Source: an uncultured bacterium (GTDB lineage Bacteria; Pseudomonadota; Alphaproteobacteria; CAISDR01). From it: a stretch of DNA of 5,166 nucleotides. Position 1 is the first letter of the stretch, and every line of letters starts with the position of its first letter. Under the pieces are notes generated by a model. The model was not told the origin of the DNA. It was given only the letters and a program-made list of their open reading frames with translations, and did no database searches. Location of the stretch: assembly GCA_903884125.1 (NCBI GenBank), contig CAISDR010000019.1, positions 1 to 5,166 of the forward strand. The letters are read 5' to 3'. Positions 1 to 5,166 of the stretch are shown one piece after another. The position numbers and the translations under genes are program-made.

Positions 1-526
1 CGGCCAGCGTTTCTGCCGCCGCCGGCATGATCATGAATTCCTGCACATCAATGGGGTTATCCGCATGCGCACCACCATTGACGATATTCATCATCGGCAC
101 GGGCAGAACACGCGCCATAGGCCCGCCCAGATAGCGATAAAGCGGCAGCCCCACCGAATTGGCCGCAGCGCGCGCCATGGCCATGGACACGCCCAAAATC
201 GCATTGGCACCCAGTCGGGATTTATTGGCCGTGCCATCCAGCTCGATCAGCGTCTGATCAATCATCACCTGCTCGGTAGCATCCAACCCGGATAAAGCTG
301 CAAAGATTTCGCCATTAACGGCATCTACGGCCTGCAGCACGCCCTTGCCGCCATATCGCGTGCCACCGTCGCGTTTTTCAACCGCCTCATGCGCGCCGGT
401 TGATGCACCCGATGGCACCGCTGCACGACCTTCTGCACCATCTTCCAGCAGCACATCCACTTCAACAGTCGGGTTGCCACGGCTGTCCAGAATTTCGCGC
501 GCGGTGATATCGATGATCGTGCTCAT
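1..526 (-). CDS. eno: Enolase (phosphopyruvate hydratase), N-terminal part, cut by window edge
   Basis: Enolase interconverts 2-phosphoglycerate and phosphoenolpyruvate in glycolysis, in the cytoplasm, using Mg2+. I translated the minus strand from the ATG at 526-524 and obtained 175 codons with no stop before the window edge. This is about 40% of the usual length of roughly 425 residues. The start MSTIIDITAREILDSRGNPT is the canonical enolase N-terminus. The mobile active-site loop SGASTGAHEAVEKRD lies at residues 39-53, with Ser42 as the expected metal ligand. NGGAHADNPIDVQEFMI at residues 150-166 carries His154 and Glu163, matching the E. coli substrate-contacting His159 and Glu168. The missing part holds the barrel metal ligands and the catalytic lysine. 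The gene starts 28 bp after the TPR-oxygenase stop and is preceded by a good ribosome binding site, so it is probably the next cistron of the same transcript. The sequence is intact as far as it goes, and identification is secure. Confidence 0.97.
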   Translation of the reverse strand, partial: MSTIIDITAREILDSRGNPTVEVDVLLEDGAEGRAAVPSGASTGAHEAVEKRDGGTRYGGKGVLQAVDAVNGEIFAALSGLDATEQVMIDQTLIELDGTANKSRLGANAILGVSMAMARAAANSVGLPLYRYLGGPMARVLPVPMMNIVNGGAHADNPIDVQEFMIMPAAAETLA

Positions 527-533
527 GAGCTAT

Positions 534-538
534 TCCTT
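534..538 (-). promoter_or_regulatory. Ribosome binding site of eno
   Basis: Read on the minus strand, AAGGA lies 7 nt before the ATG at 526-524, within AAAGGAATAGCTCATG. It is the strongest Shine-Dalgarno match before any gene here. This fits the high translation expected of enolase and confirms the chosen start. Confidence 0.75.
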
Positions 539-554
539 TAACTGATGAATCATT

Positions 555-2552
555 TCAGGCTGAAAGCCGCTGCCAGTCGCGATCCCGCGTGCCAAACAAC
601 ATGGTCACATTGATGCGGCGGTTTTCATAACCGGGCGCAAATGATGTGGGCTGACTGCCATGAATAAGGTCTGAATTGAAAATCAGCGCCCGGTTCTGTT
701 TATGCGGCACATCAATGCGACGCACGCCGGGCGCATCAATCAGCGCCTGCATGGCACTGGCATCAGAGTTGAACTTGCTGAAGTCCCAGTCGGCCGGTGC
801 CTCCGCCGTCCACACGGTCAGGCCACCGGTTTCCGGATCAAGATTGGCCTCATCCGGCGTGATCCAGAAATTCACGTTCACGGCGGCAGCATCGGCATGC
901 GCACCCAGCGCCTGCAATTGCTGATCACCCTTATAGGCCCACATCTGCATCAATGGATAATCGCGGAAAATATCCGGCAGCGCCTTGCGCATTTCCTCTG
1001 CAATCTGAAACAGCAGCGGGCACGAAAATCCGTCAATGACATTGGCCCCCAGATATCCGCGACCTGCATCTGTAAAATTATGGCTGATGTCAAACCACAT
1101 CGTGCTTTCCAGACAGAAAGCGCGCAGTTCTTCCAGCGCCTGTGACGTAAGAAGTCCATCCACAACCGTCACACCCGGCGGTACTGCATAGGCGCGATTA
1201 ACTTCGTCGCGATCAAACCCGGTTGATATCGCGCTGCCTTCAATTACCGGCGTCCGTCGATGATAGGTCACACGATTGTAAACACCACCAATTCGCTCGA
1301 CCACATTTTTGGGCATATTGACGGTAGCGTCACCGTGAACCGCTTCGATCTCGCCGCGGATTTCATCGAATATATCGGCAGCAGACGCCAGTTCATCACC
1401 AATCAGGCCTTTGGCCTTCAGGTAACGGAGTTGTTCAGCATCATGGCGAAGTTTCAATGCGTTGGTGACATGGAAAGACAGATCATCCGGTACCGGCGGA
1501 ACGCTGTCCTGCAGGAAAGGCCAGAACGCACTGGCCCGGCGCAACGACATGCTATCGGCAAACAACACCGCCGGCCCTTCAATCTCGCCAGCATACATCA
1601 GCGCCAGGGCCGCATTGGTACGTCCGCGATCATTCAGAAAGTCTGTCCACATGCCCCGCAAATAGCTGCGTGCGGCCTGATAAAACGCGCGATCACGAAC
1701 CAGTTGCCCGCCGATATTGATCCACGGGTTCGCAAATTGCGGCGCAAGGGCTGCCGACATCGCGTAATAAACCATCGCATGACCGGGATCAGCCGCGCCA
1801 TAGGCCGCACCCAGATTGAAATGCGCGCGTGGATCGAAGGGTGCCGCATCAACCACCTGCGACAGCAACGCGACAGCCGGTTGACGCATCCCAATATAGG
1901 CCAGCGCATTGCCAAAATTGCTGGCGACCATCAGATTATCAGGTGCCAGCCTGTGTGCACGCGCATTGAACTTCAGCGATGCTTCCATGGACAAATCGCA
2001 CAGGGCCAGATTTGACCATGGCTCCAGCATGTCGGGTGCAGAAATCACGCAGCGGCAATATAAAAATCCCGCCTCACCCGTAGCACCCGCTTCCTGCAAG
2101 GCCACCGCCGCCTCAAAAGCAACCGAGGGATCACGCGGGCTAAGACTGACGAGTTTGCGATAGGCCTGGGCTGCAATCGCCACCGCACCTGCGCGACTGA
2201 GGCAGCGTGCATACATTACCAGCGCGCCCAGATGACCCGGTGCCAATTCGACGGCACGACCAAAAGCATTTGCGGCATTGACGAAATCTTCACGCGCCTG
2301 ATAGGCCAGACCCAGATGATGAAATCCAGCCGGATTTGAATTATCAGCCGTCGTTGCACGAATGGCGTAGTCGATTGCCTCGTCAAAGGCATTCCGTTCC
2401 AGCTCAATCAGCGCCAGATAACTCAATGCATTGGATTCTTCGCCCACCGCCTGCAACACGGCGCGAAACATGCGCTCAGCTTCCCGTGGCTTGCCTTCGC
2501 GGTGCAGATCCACACCGGTCCGCATCAGGGTATCGACACCTTGATTAGCCAT
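555..2552 (-). CDS. TPR-repeat protein with C-terminal Fe(II)/2-oxoglutarate-dependent oxygenase domain, substrate unknown
   Basis: From the preferred start (MANQGVDTLM, ATG at 2552-2550) the protein has 665 residues. Residues about 5-308 form nine consecutive units of about 34 residues with the TPR pattern (for example FHHLGLAYQAREDF and AHFNLGAAYGAA); the sixth is shortened. A linker follows, with YNRVTYHRRTP near residue 425. From about residue 460 the oxygenase-like part opens with VTVVDGLLTSQALEELRAF, typical of prolyl-hydroxylase-like folds. GAHADAAAVNVNFW supplies His552 and Asp554, NSDLIHGSQP supplies His631, and ENRRINVTMLFG supplies Arg645/646. Together these look like the 2-His-1-carboxylate iron site plus the arginine that binds 2-oxoglutarate. 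No signal peptide or membrane segment is seen, so it is probably cytosolic, with the TPRs binding a protein partner or substrate. It overlaps kdsA by 8 bp and precedes eno by 28 bp. An in-frame ATG at 2582-2580 would add ten residues. That ATG lacks an obvious ribosome binding site, and the ATG at 2552 has only a weak GGA ten bases upstream. The fold call is fairly sure; the substrate is not known. Confidence 0.85.
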   Translation of the reverse strand: MANQGVDTLMRTGVDLHREGKPREAERMFRAVLQAVGEESNALSYLALIELERNAFDEAIDYAIRATTADNSNPAGFHHLGLAYQAREDFVNAANAFGRAVELAPGHLGALVMYARCLSRAGAVAIAAQAYRKLVSLSPRDPSVAFEAAVALQEAGATGEAGFLYCRCVISAPDMLEPWSNLALCDLSMEASLKFNARAHRLAPDNLMVASNFGNALAYIGMRQPAVALLSQVVDAAPFDPRAHFNLGAAYGAADPGHAMVYYAMSAALAPQFANPWINIGGQLVRDRAFYQAARSYLRGMWTDFLNDRGRTNAALALMYAGEIEGPAVLFADSMSLRRASAFWPFLQDSVPPVPDDLSFHVTNALKLRHDAEQLRYLKAKGLIGDELASAADIFDEIRGEIEAVHGDATVNMPKNVVERIGGVYNRVTYHRRTPVIEGSAISTGFDRDEVNRAYAVPPGVTVVDGLLTSQALEELRAFCLESTMWFDISHNFTDAGRGYLGANVIDGFSCPLLFQIAEEMRKALPDIFRDYPLMQMWAYKGDQQLQALGAHADAAAVNVNFWITPDEANLDPETGGLTVWTAEAPADWDFSKFNSDASAMQALIDAPGVRRIDVPHKQNRALIFNSDLIHGSQPTSFAPGYENRRINVTMLFGTRDRDWQRLSA
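588..1175 (-). other. Protein region: Fe(II)/2-oxoglutarate oxygenase-like domain
   Basis: This covers residues about 460-655 of the 665-residue product. The order of elements is a hydrophobic opening strand followed by a helix (VVDGLLTSQALEELRAF), the metal motif HAD, a predicted double-stranded beta-helix segment with ETGGLTVW, the distal histidine in DLIHGSQ, and RRIN 14-15 residues later. All expected iron ligands and the 2-oxoglutarate-binding arginine are present, so the domain should be catalytically competent. The exact oxygenase subfamily cannot be assigned by reading alone. Confidence 0.75.
1629..2540 (-). other. Protein region: nine-unit tetratricopeptide (TPR) array
   Basis: The encoded segment divides into near-regular 34-residue units, most ending in the TPR-like A-P or similar turn (VELAPGH, VSLSPRD, ISAPDM, HRLAPDN, DAAPFD, AALAPQF). 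Each has small residues at the helix-packing positions. Units six and eight are slightly short, and unit nine is longer and degenerate. Such arrays fold as a helical superhelix that binds peptides or protein partners, so this part probably delivers or recruits the substrate of the downstream oxygenase domain. Confidence 0.8.
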
Positions 2553-3420
2553 GATGAGCAGGTCCGTTTTTTGCAATGGCATCCAGCGCCAGCAGGGTTT
2601 GAAGGATCGGTTCCAGTTCGTGCAGCGGGATCATATTGGGGCCATCGGACGGCGCACGATTGGGATCTTCGTGCGTTTCGATGAACACACCGGCCACACC
2701 AACAGCAACCGCTGCGCGGGCCAGAAATGGCGCAAACTGGCGTTCACCGCCCGATGTCTCACCCTGCCCGCCCGGTTGCTGTACCGAATGTGTGACATCG
2801 AATATCACAGGACATCCGGTCTGCTTGGCCATGATGGGGATGGAACGCATATCGGAGACCAGCGTGTTATAGCCGAAACTGGCACCGCGTTCACAAACCA
2901 TCACATTCTGATTGCCGGTTTCATTGATCTTGGAAACCACATTGCGCATGTCCCAGGGGGCAAGAAACTGACCCTTTTTGACATTGACCGCCTTGCCCGT
3001 GGCACCGGCGGCAACCAGCAGATCGGTCTGGCGCGACAAAAAGGCAGGTATCTGTAACGCATCGACACAATCGCCCAATGCAGCGCATTGGTCCGGTAAA
3101 TGTACATCTGTCAAAACCGGCACGCCCAGTTGCTGACGCAGGTCAGAAAAAATTGATAGCGCTGCATCCAGCCCGATGCCGCGTATGCTTTTCGAACTGG
3201 TGCGGTTGGCCTTGTCGAAAGACGTTTTATAGACCAGCCCCATGCCAAGACGTGCGGTCATCTCCTTGAGCCGACCAGCCATTTCAAAGGCGTGTTCACG
3301 GGTCTCCAACGCACAGGGACCAGCAATCAGCGCCAGCGGCAGATGGTTTGAAAACGTCACAGACCCTACGCGCACTGATCGTTGCACACCCAGATCGAAC
3401 ACGGTTGTCGCAGTTGTCAT
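2545..3420 (-). CDS. kdsA: 3-deoxy-8-phosphooctulonate (Kdo-8-phosphate) synthase, metal-dependent type
   Basis: KdsA condenses phosphoenolpyruvate with D-arabinose 5-phosphate to Kdo-8-phosphate, the committed step to the Kdo sugar of the lipopolysaccharide inner core. It is a cytosolic TIM-barrel enzyme. The product has 291 residues, slightly longer than the usual ~280. Visible family motifs are LIAGPCALE (31-39), YKTSFDKANRTS (64-75), LQIPAFLSRQTDLL (122-135), NVKKGQFLAP (146-155), CERGASFGYNTLVSDMR (176-192) and FDVTHSVQQPGG (207-218). Cys36, His211, Glu248 and Asp259 have the spacing of the metal ligands known from Aquifex aeolicus KdsA. E. coli-type enzymes carry Asn at the Cys position. 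The start ATG shares its A with the pyrG stop (TAATG) and has GAGG 8 nt upstream inside pyrG, so translation is probably coupled. The 3' end overlaps the next gene by 8 bp. Identification is secure. Confidence 0.97.
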   Translation of the reverse strand: MTTATTVFDLGVQRSVRVGSVTFSNHLPLALIAGPCALETREHAFEMAGRLKEMTARLGMGLVYKTSFDKANRTSSKSIRGIGLDAALSIFSDLRQQLGVPVLTDVHLPDQCAALGDCVDALQIPAFLSRQTDLLVAAGATGKAVNVKKGQFLAPWDMRNVVSKINETGNQNVMVCERGASFGYNTLVSDMRSIPIMAKQTGCPVIFDVTHSVQQPGGQGETSGGERQFAPFLARAAVAVGVAGVFIETHEDPNRAPSDGPNMIPLHELEPILQTLLALDAIAKNGPAHHG

Positions 3421-5048
3421 TACACCAGCCTCGACTGGGCCACGGCAGCTTTGATAAATGAGGCAAACAGCGGGTGCGGATCAAAGGGTTTGGATTTCAG
3501 CTCAGGATGAAACTGCACGCCGATAAACCATGGATGTTCAGGAATTTCGATAATTTCCGGCAACAGGCCATCAGGCGACACGCCCGAAAAACGTAGCCCC
3601 GCTGCCTCCAGCCGGTCGCGGTAGTCCATGTTCACTTCATAGCGATGACGGTGGCGTTCTGAAATACGTACCTGGTCATAGATTTCTGCCACCCGTGAAT
3701 GCGGGACCAGATCCGCATCATAAGCGCCCAGACGCATGGTGCCGCCCAGATCACCTTCGGCGCCGCGCTTTTCAACCGAATTGCCCCGCACCCATTCGGT
3801 CATAAGGCCAACAACCGGTTCAGTTGCCGGTCCAAATTCGGTGGAATTGGCATCGGGCAGATGGGCCAGATTGCGCGAAGCCTCGATCACGGCCATCTGC
3901 ATGCCAAAACAGATTCCGAAAAACGGCACATCACGGGTTCGGGCAAAGGTGACAGCGGCGATTTTGCCCGAGGTACCCCGTTCGCCAAACCCGCCGGGAA
4001 CCAGAATTCCATGCACCCCTTCAAGGTAATGGGCACTGTCTTCTTTTTCAAAAATCTCGCTGTCGATCCATTCCAGACGCACACGCACCTGATTGGCAAT
4101 CCCGCCATGGGTCAGCGCTTCGGCCAGCGATTTATAGGCATCCAGCAGGCCGGTATATTTGCCCACCACCGCGATCGTGACTTCGCCTTCGGGATGGTTC
4201 ACACGCCGGACGATCTCATTCCAGCGCGACAGATCGGGCGCAGGGGGCTTATCGATGCCAAAATGCAAAAGCACCTGATCATCCAGCCCCTCGCGGTGAT
4301 AACAGATCGGCACTTCGTAAATTGATTTGACGTCCAGCGCCTGTATCACCGCCTCGGGTCGCACATTGCAGAACAGGCCGATCTTGCGGCGCTGATCCAG
4401 CGGAATTTCCCGGTCAGACCGGCACAGCAGGATGTCCGGCTGGATGCCGATGGACCGCAATTCCTTGACCGAATGTTGGGTCGGCTTGGTCTTCAATTCG
4501 CCCGCAGAGGCGATATAGGGAACCAGTGTCAGATGCATGAACAGGCTGCGCTGCGGCCCCAGTTCATTACCCAACTGGCGAATGGCTTCAAAAAACGGCA
4601 GCCCTTCGATATCGCCTACGGTGCCACCGATTTCGACCAGCACAAAATCATGGCCATCACAATCCGACAGCACAAATGATTTGATCTCGTCGGTCACATG
4701 GGGAATGACCTGCACGGTTGCCCCCAGATAATCGCCATGGCGTTCGCGGGTCAAAATCCGCTGGTAAATGCGCCCGGTGGTCACATTGTCCTTGCGTGAG
4801 GAGGCAACGCCGGTGAAGCGTTCATAATGGCCGAGGTCGAGGTCGGTTTCCGCCCCGTCATCGGTCACATAGACCTCGCCATGCTGATAGGGACTCATGG
4901 TCCCCGGATCAACGTTAAGATAGGGATCTAGCTTGCGAAGGCGGACAGTATAGCCGCGCGCCTGCAGCAAAGCGCCGAGAGCGGCTGAGGCCAGACCCTT
5001 CCCCAGGGAGGAGACCACGCCGCCGGTGATGAAGATGTACCGGGCCAT
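3420..5048 (-). CDS. pyrG: CTP synthase (glutamine-hydrolysing)
   Basis: PyrG converts UTP to CTP using ATP and ammonia released from glutamine, the last step of de novo pyrimidine nucleotide synthesis. It is a cytosolic tetramer. The product has 542 residues, close to the E. coli length of 545, and begins with the typical MARYIFITGGVVSSLGKG. The synthetase domain (about 1-266) contains the P-loop GGVVSSLGKG (9-18), DPYLNVDPGTMSPYQHGEV (41-59), DGAETDLDLGHYERF (64-78, Asp71 a likely Mg ligand) and VEIGGTVGDIEG (138-149, Glu139). The class I glutamine amidotransferase domain (about 290-542) contains PGGFGERG (351-358), the nucleophile Cys380 in FFGICFGMQMA, and His514/Glu516 in QFHPEL, which complete the triad. 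It is the first gene of the visible block. No strong Shine-Dalgarno is seen in the 40-nt leader, where only a weak GAG core precedes the ATG. It joins kdsA through a one-base overlap. Identification is secure. Confidence 0.98.
   Translation of the reverse strand: MARYIFITGGVVSSLGKGLASAALGALLQARGYTVRLRKLDPYLNVDPGTMSPYQHGEVYVTDDGAETDLDLGHYERFTGVASSRKDNVTTGRIYQRILTRERHGDYLGATVQVIPHVTDEIKSFVLSDCDGHDFVLVEIGGTVGDIEGLPFFEAIRQLGNELGPQRSLFMHLTLVPYIASAGELKTKPTQHSVKELRSIGIQPDILLCRSDREIPLDQRRKIGLFCNVRPEAVIQALDVKSIYEVPICYHREGLDDQVLLHFGIDKPPAPDLSRWNEIVRRVNHPEGEVTIAVVGKYTGLLDAYKSLAEALTHGGIANQVRVRLEWIDSEIFEKEDSAHYLEGVHGILVPGGFGERGTSGKIAAVTFARTRDVPFFGICFGMQMAVIEASRNLAHLPDANSTEFGPATEPVVGLMTEWVRGNSVEKRGAEGDLGGTMRLGAYDADLVPHSRVAEIYDQVRISERHRHRYEVNMDYRDRLEAAGLRFSGVSPDGLLPEIIEIPEHPWFIGVQFHPELKSKPFDPHPLFASFIKAAVAQSRLV
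3429..3432 (-). promoter_or_regulatory. Ribosome binding site of kdsA, inside the 3' end of pyrG
   Basis: Read on the minus strand, GAGG lies 8 nt before the kdsA ATG, within the last codons of pyrG. Together with the TAATG stop-start junction it supports reinitiation by ribosomes finishing pyrG, and fixes the kdsA start. Confidence 0.6.
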
Positions 5049-5088
5049 GGACGCTCAGGTTAGCAGCGATTCGGCGGCCTGGAGCCCC
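5049..5088 (-). other. Short leader between the palindrome and pyrG
   Basis: These 40 non-coding bases separate the pyrG ATG from the palindrome. I see no convincing -10/-35 pair here or in the palindrome, and no strong ribosome binding site. GCGATTCGG at 5066-5074 (plus strand) repeats exactly the bases at 5097-5105 inside the palindrome's left arm. This could be chance or a remnant of a second arm. Transcription of pyrG probably starts farther upstream, beyond the window. Confidence 0.5.
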
Positions 5089-5164
5089 CTAGTGTGGCGA
5101 TTCGGAAATTCGCCTGAGCCCGTGGCAGGCGCCGAGCGAATTTCCGAATCTTCAGCCACACTAG
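5089..5164. repeat. 76-bp near-perfect palindromic element upstream of pyrG
   Basis: The left arm 5089-5113 (25 nt) is the reverse complement of 5136-5164, except for a 4-nt insertion TTCA (5151-5154) in the right arm. The right arm therefore consists of GCGAATTTCCGAATC (5136-5150), the extra TTCA, then GCCACACTAG (5155-5164). The 22-nt centre (5114-5135) can form a small inner pairing of CTG (5114-5116) with CAG (5126-5128). Both outer ends read CTAG. All 25 arm bases pair, far beyond chance. No T-run follows the stem on the minus strand, where GGGG comes next, so a classical Rho-independent terminator for transcription towards pyrG is not supported. It may be a dispersed palindromic repeat or MITE-like element, or an RNA processing stem between pyrG and an upstream gene outside the window. 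Confidence 0.85.
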
Positions 5165-5166
5165 CA

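Noticed and set aside
65..295. Small plus-strand open frame opposite eno
   Set aside because: The minus strand reads as a continuous canonical enolase here; the His/Arg-rich plus-strand product looks like a shadow.
527..554. Separate promoter or terminator between the TPR-oxygenase gene and eno
   Set aside because: The 28-bp gap contains only the eno ribosome binding site; no hairpin or promoter pair is visible.
1260..2015. Long open frame (251 codons) on the plus strand opposite the TPR-oxygenase gene
   Set aside because: It is antisense to a clear TPR coding region, its translation shows no recognisable domain, and it has the composition expected of a reverse-frame shadow.
2553..2582. Longer start (ATG at 2582-2580) for the TPR-oxygenase
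   Set aside because: It would overlap kdsA by 38 bp, has no visible ribosome binding site, and adds ten residues before the first TPR without family-like character. It is kept only as an alternative.
2551..3057. Open frame of 168 codons on the plus strand opposite kdsA
   Set aside because: It is fully antisense to KdsA motifs and has no family features of its own.
3699..4325. Open frame of 208 codons on the plus strand opposite pyrG
   Set aside because: It lies wholly within the conserved CTP synthase gene on the other strand and has no recognisable motif, so it is a shadow frame.
5089..5164. Palindrome as a classical Rho-independent terminator
   Set aside because: The stem is far longer than typical and is followed by G-rich sequence, not a T-run, on the minus strand. 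The plus-strand side is cut by the window edge, so a terminator in that direction cannot be judged.

Overview
The window is a tightly packed block of four genes, all on the minus strand. In order of transcription (right to left) they are pyrG (CTP synthase), kdsA (Kdo-8-phosphate synthase), a TPR-repeat protein with a C-terminal Fe(II)/2-oxoglutarate-type oxygenase domain, and the first 175 codons of eno (enolase), which runs off the left edge. Kdo synthesis implies a Gram-negative host that makes lipopolysaccharide. The order pyrG-kdsA-eno, the moderately GC-rich composition and the protein sequences point to the Alphaproteobacteria, where secG usually lies upstream of pyrG. The genus cannot be fixed from this sequence.

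Layout: 5049-5166 is the only sizeable non-coding stretch. It is dominated by a 76-bp near-perfect palindrome (5089-5164) and ends in a short leader before pyrG. The pyrG stop and kdsA start share one base (TAATG). The kdsA end overlaps the likely start of the TPR-oxygenase gene by 8 bp. Only 28 bp separate that gene from eno, and this gap holds a good ribosome binding site. No promoter or T-tailed terminator is visible between the genes, so all four are probably co-transcribed.

Three of the four genes connect metabolically. Enolase makes phosphoenolpyruvate, KdsA condenses it with arabinose-5-phosphate, and CTP from PyrG is needed later to activate Kdo as CMP-Kdo. The fourth gene is the odd member: nine TPR-like units, a linker, and an oxygenase domain with an intact HxD...H...R constellation. 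Its substrate is unknown. Its position between kdsA and eno allows, but does not prove, a role in cell-envelope sugar chemistry.

The most unusual items are this TPR-oxygenase and the palindrome upstream of pyrG. The KdsA sequence also shows the residues of the metal-dependent (class II) enzyme. No tRNA, rRNA, CRISPR array, insertion sequence or complete mobile element was seen.
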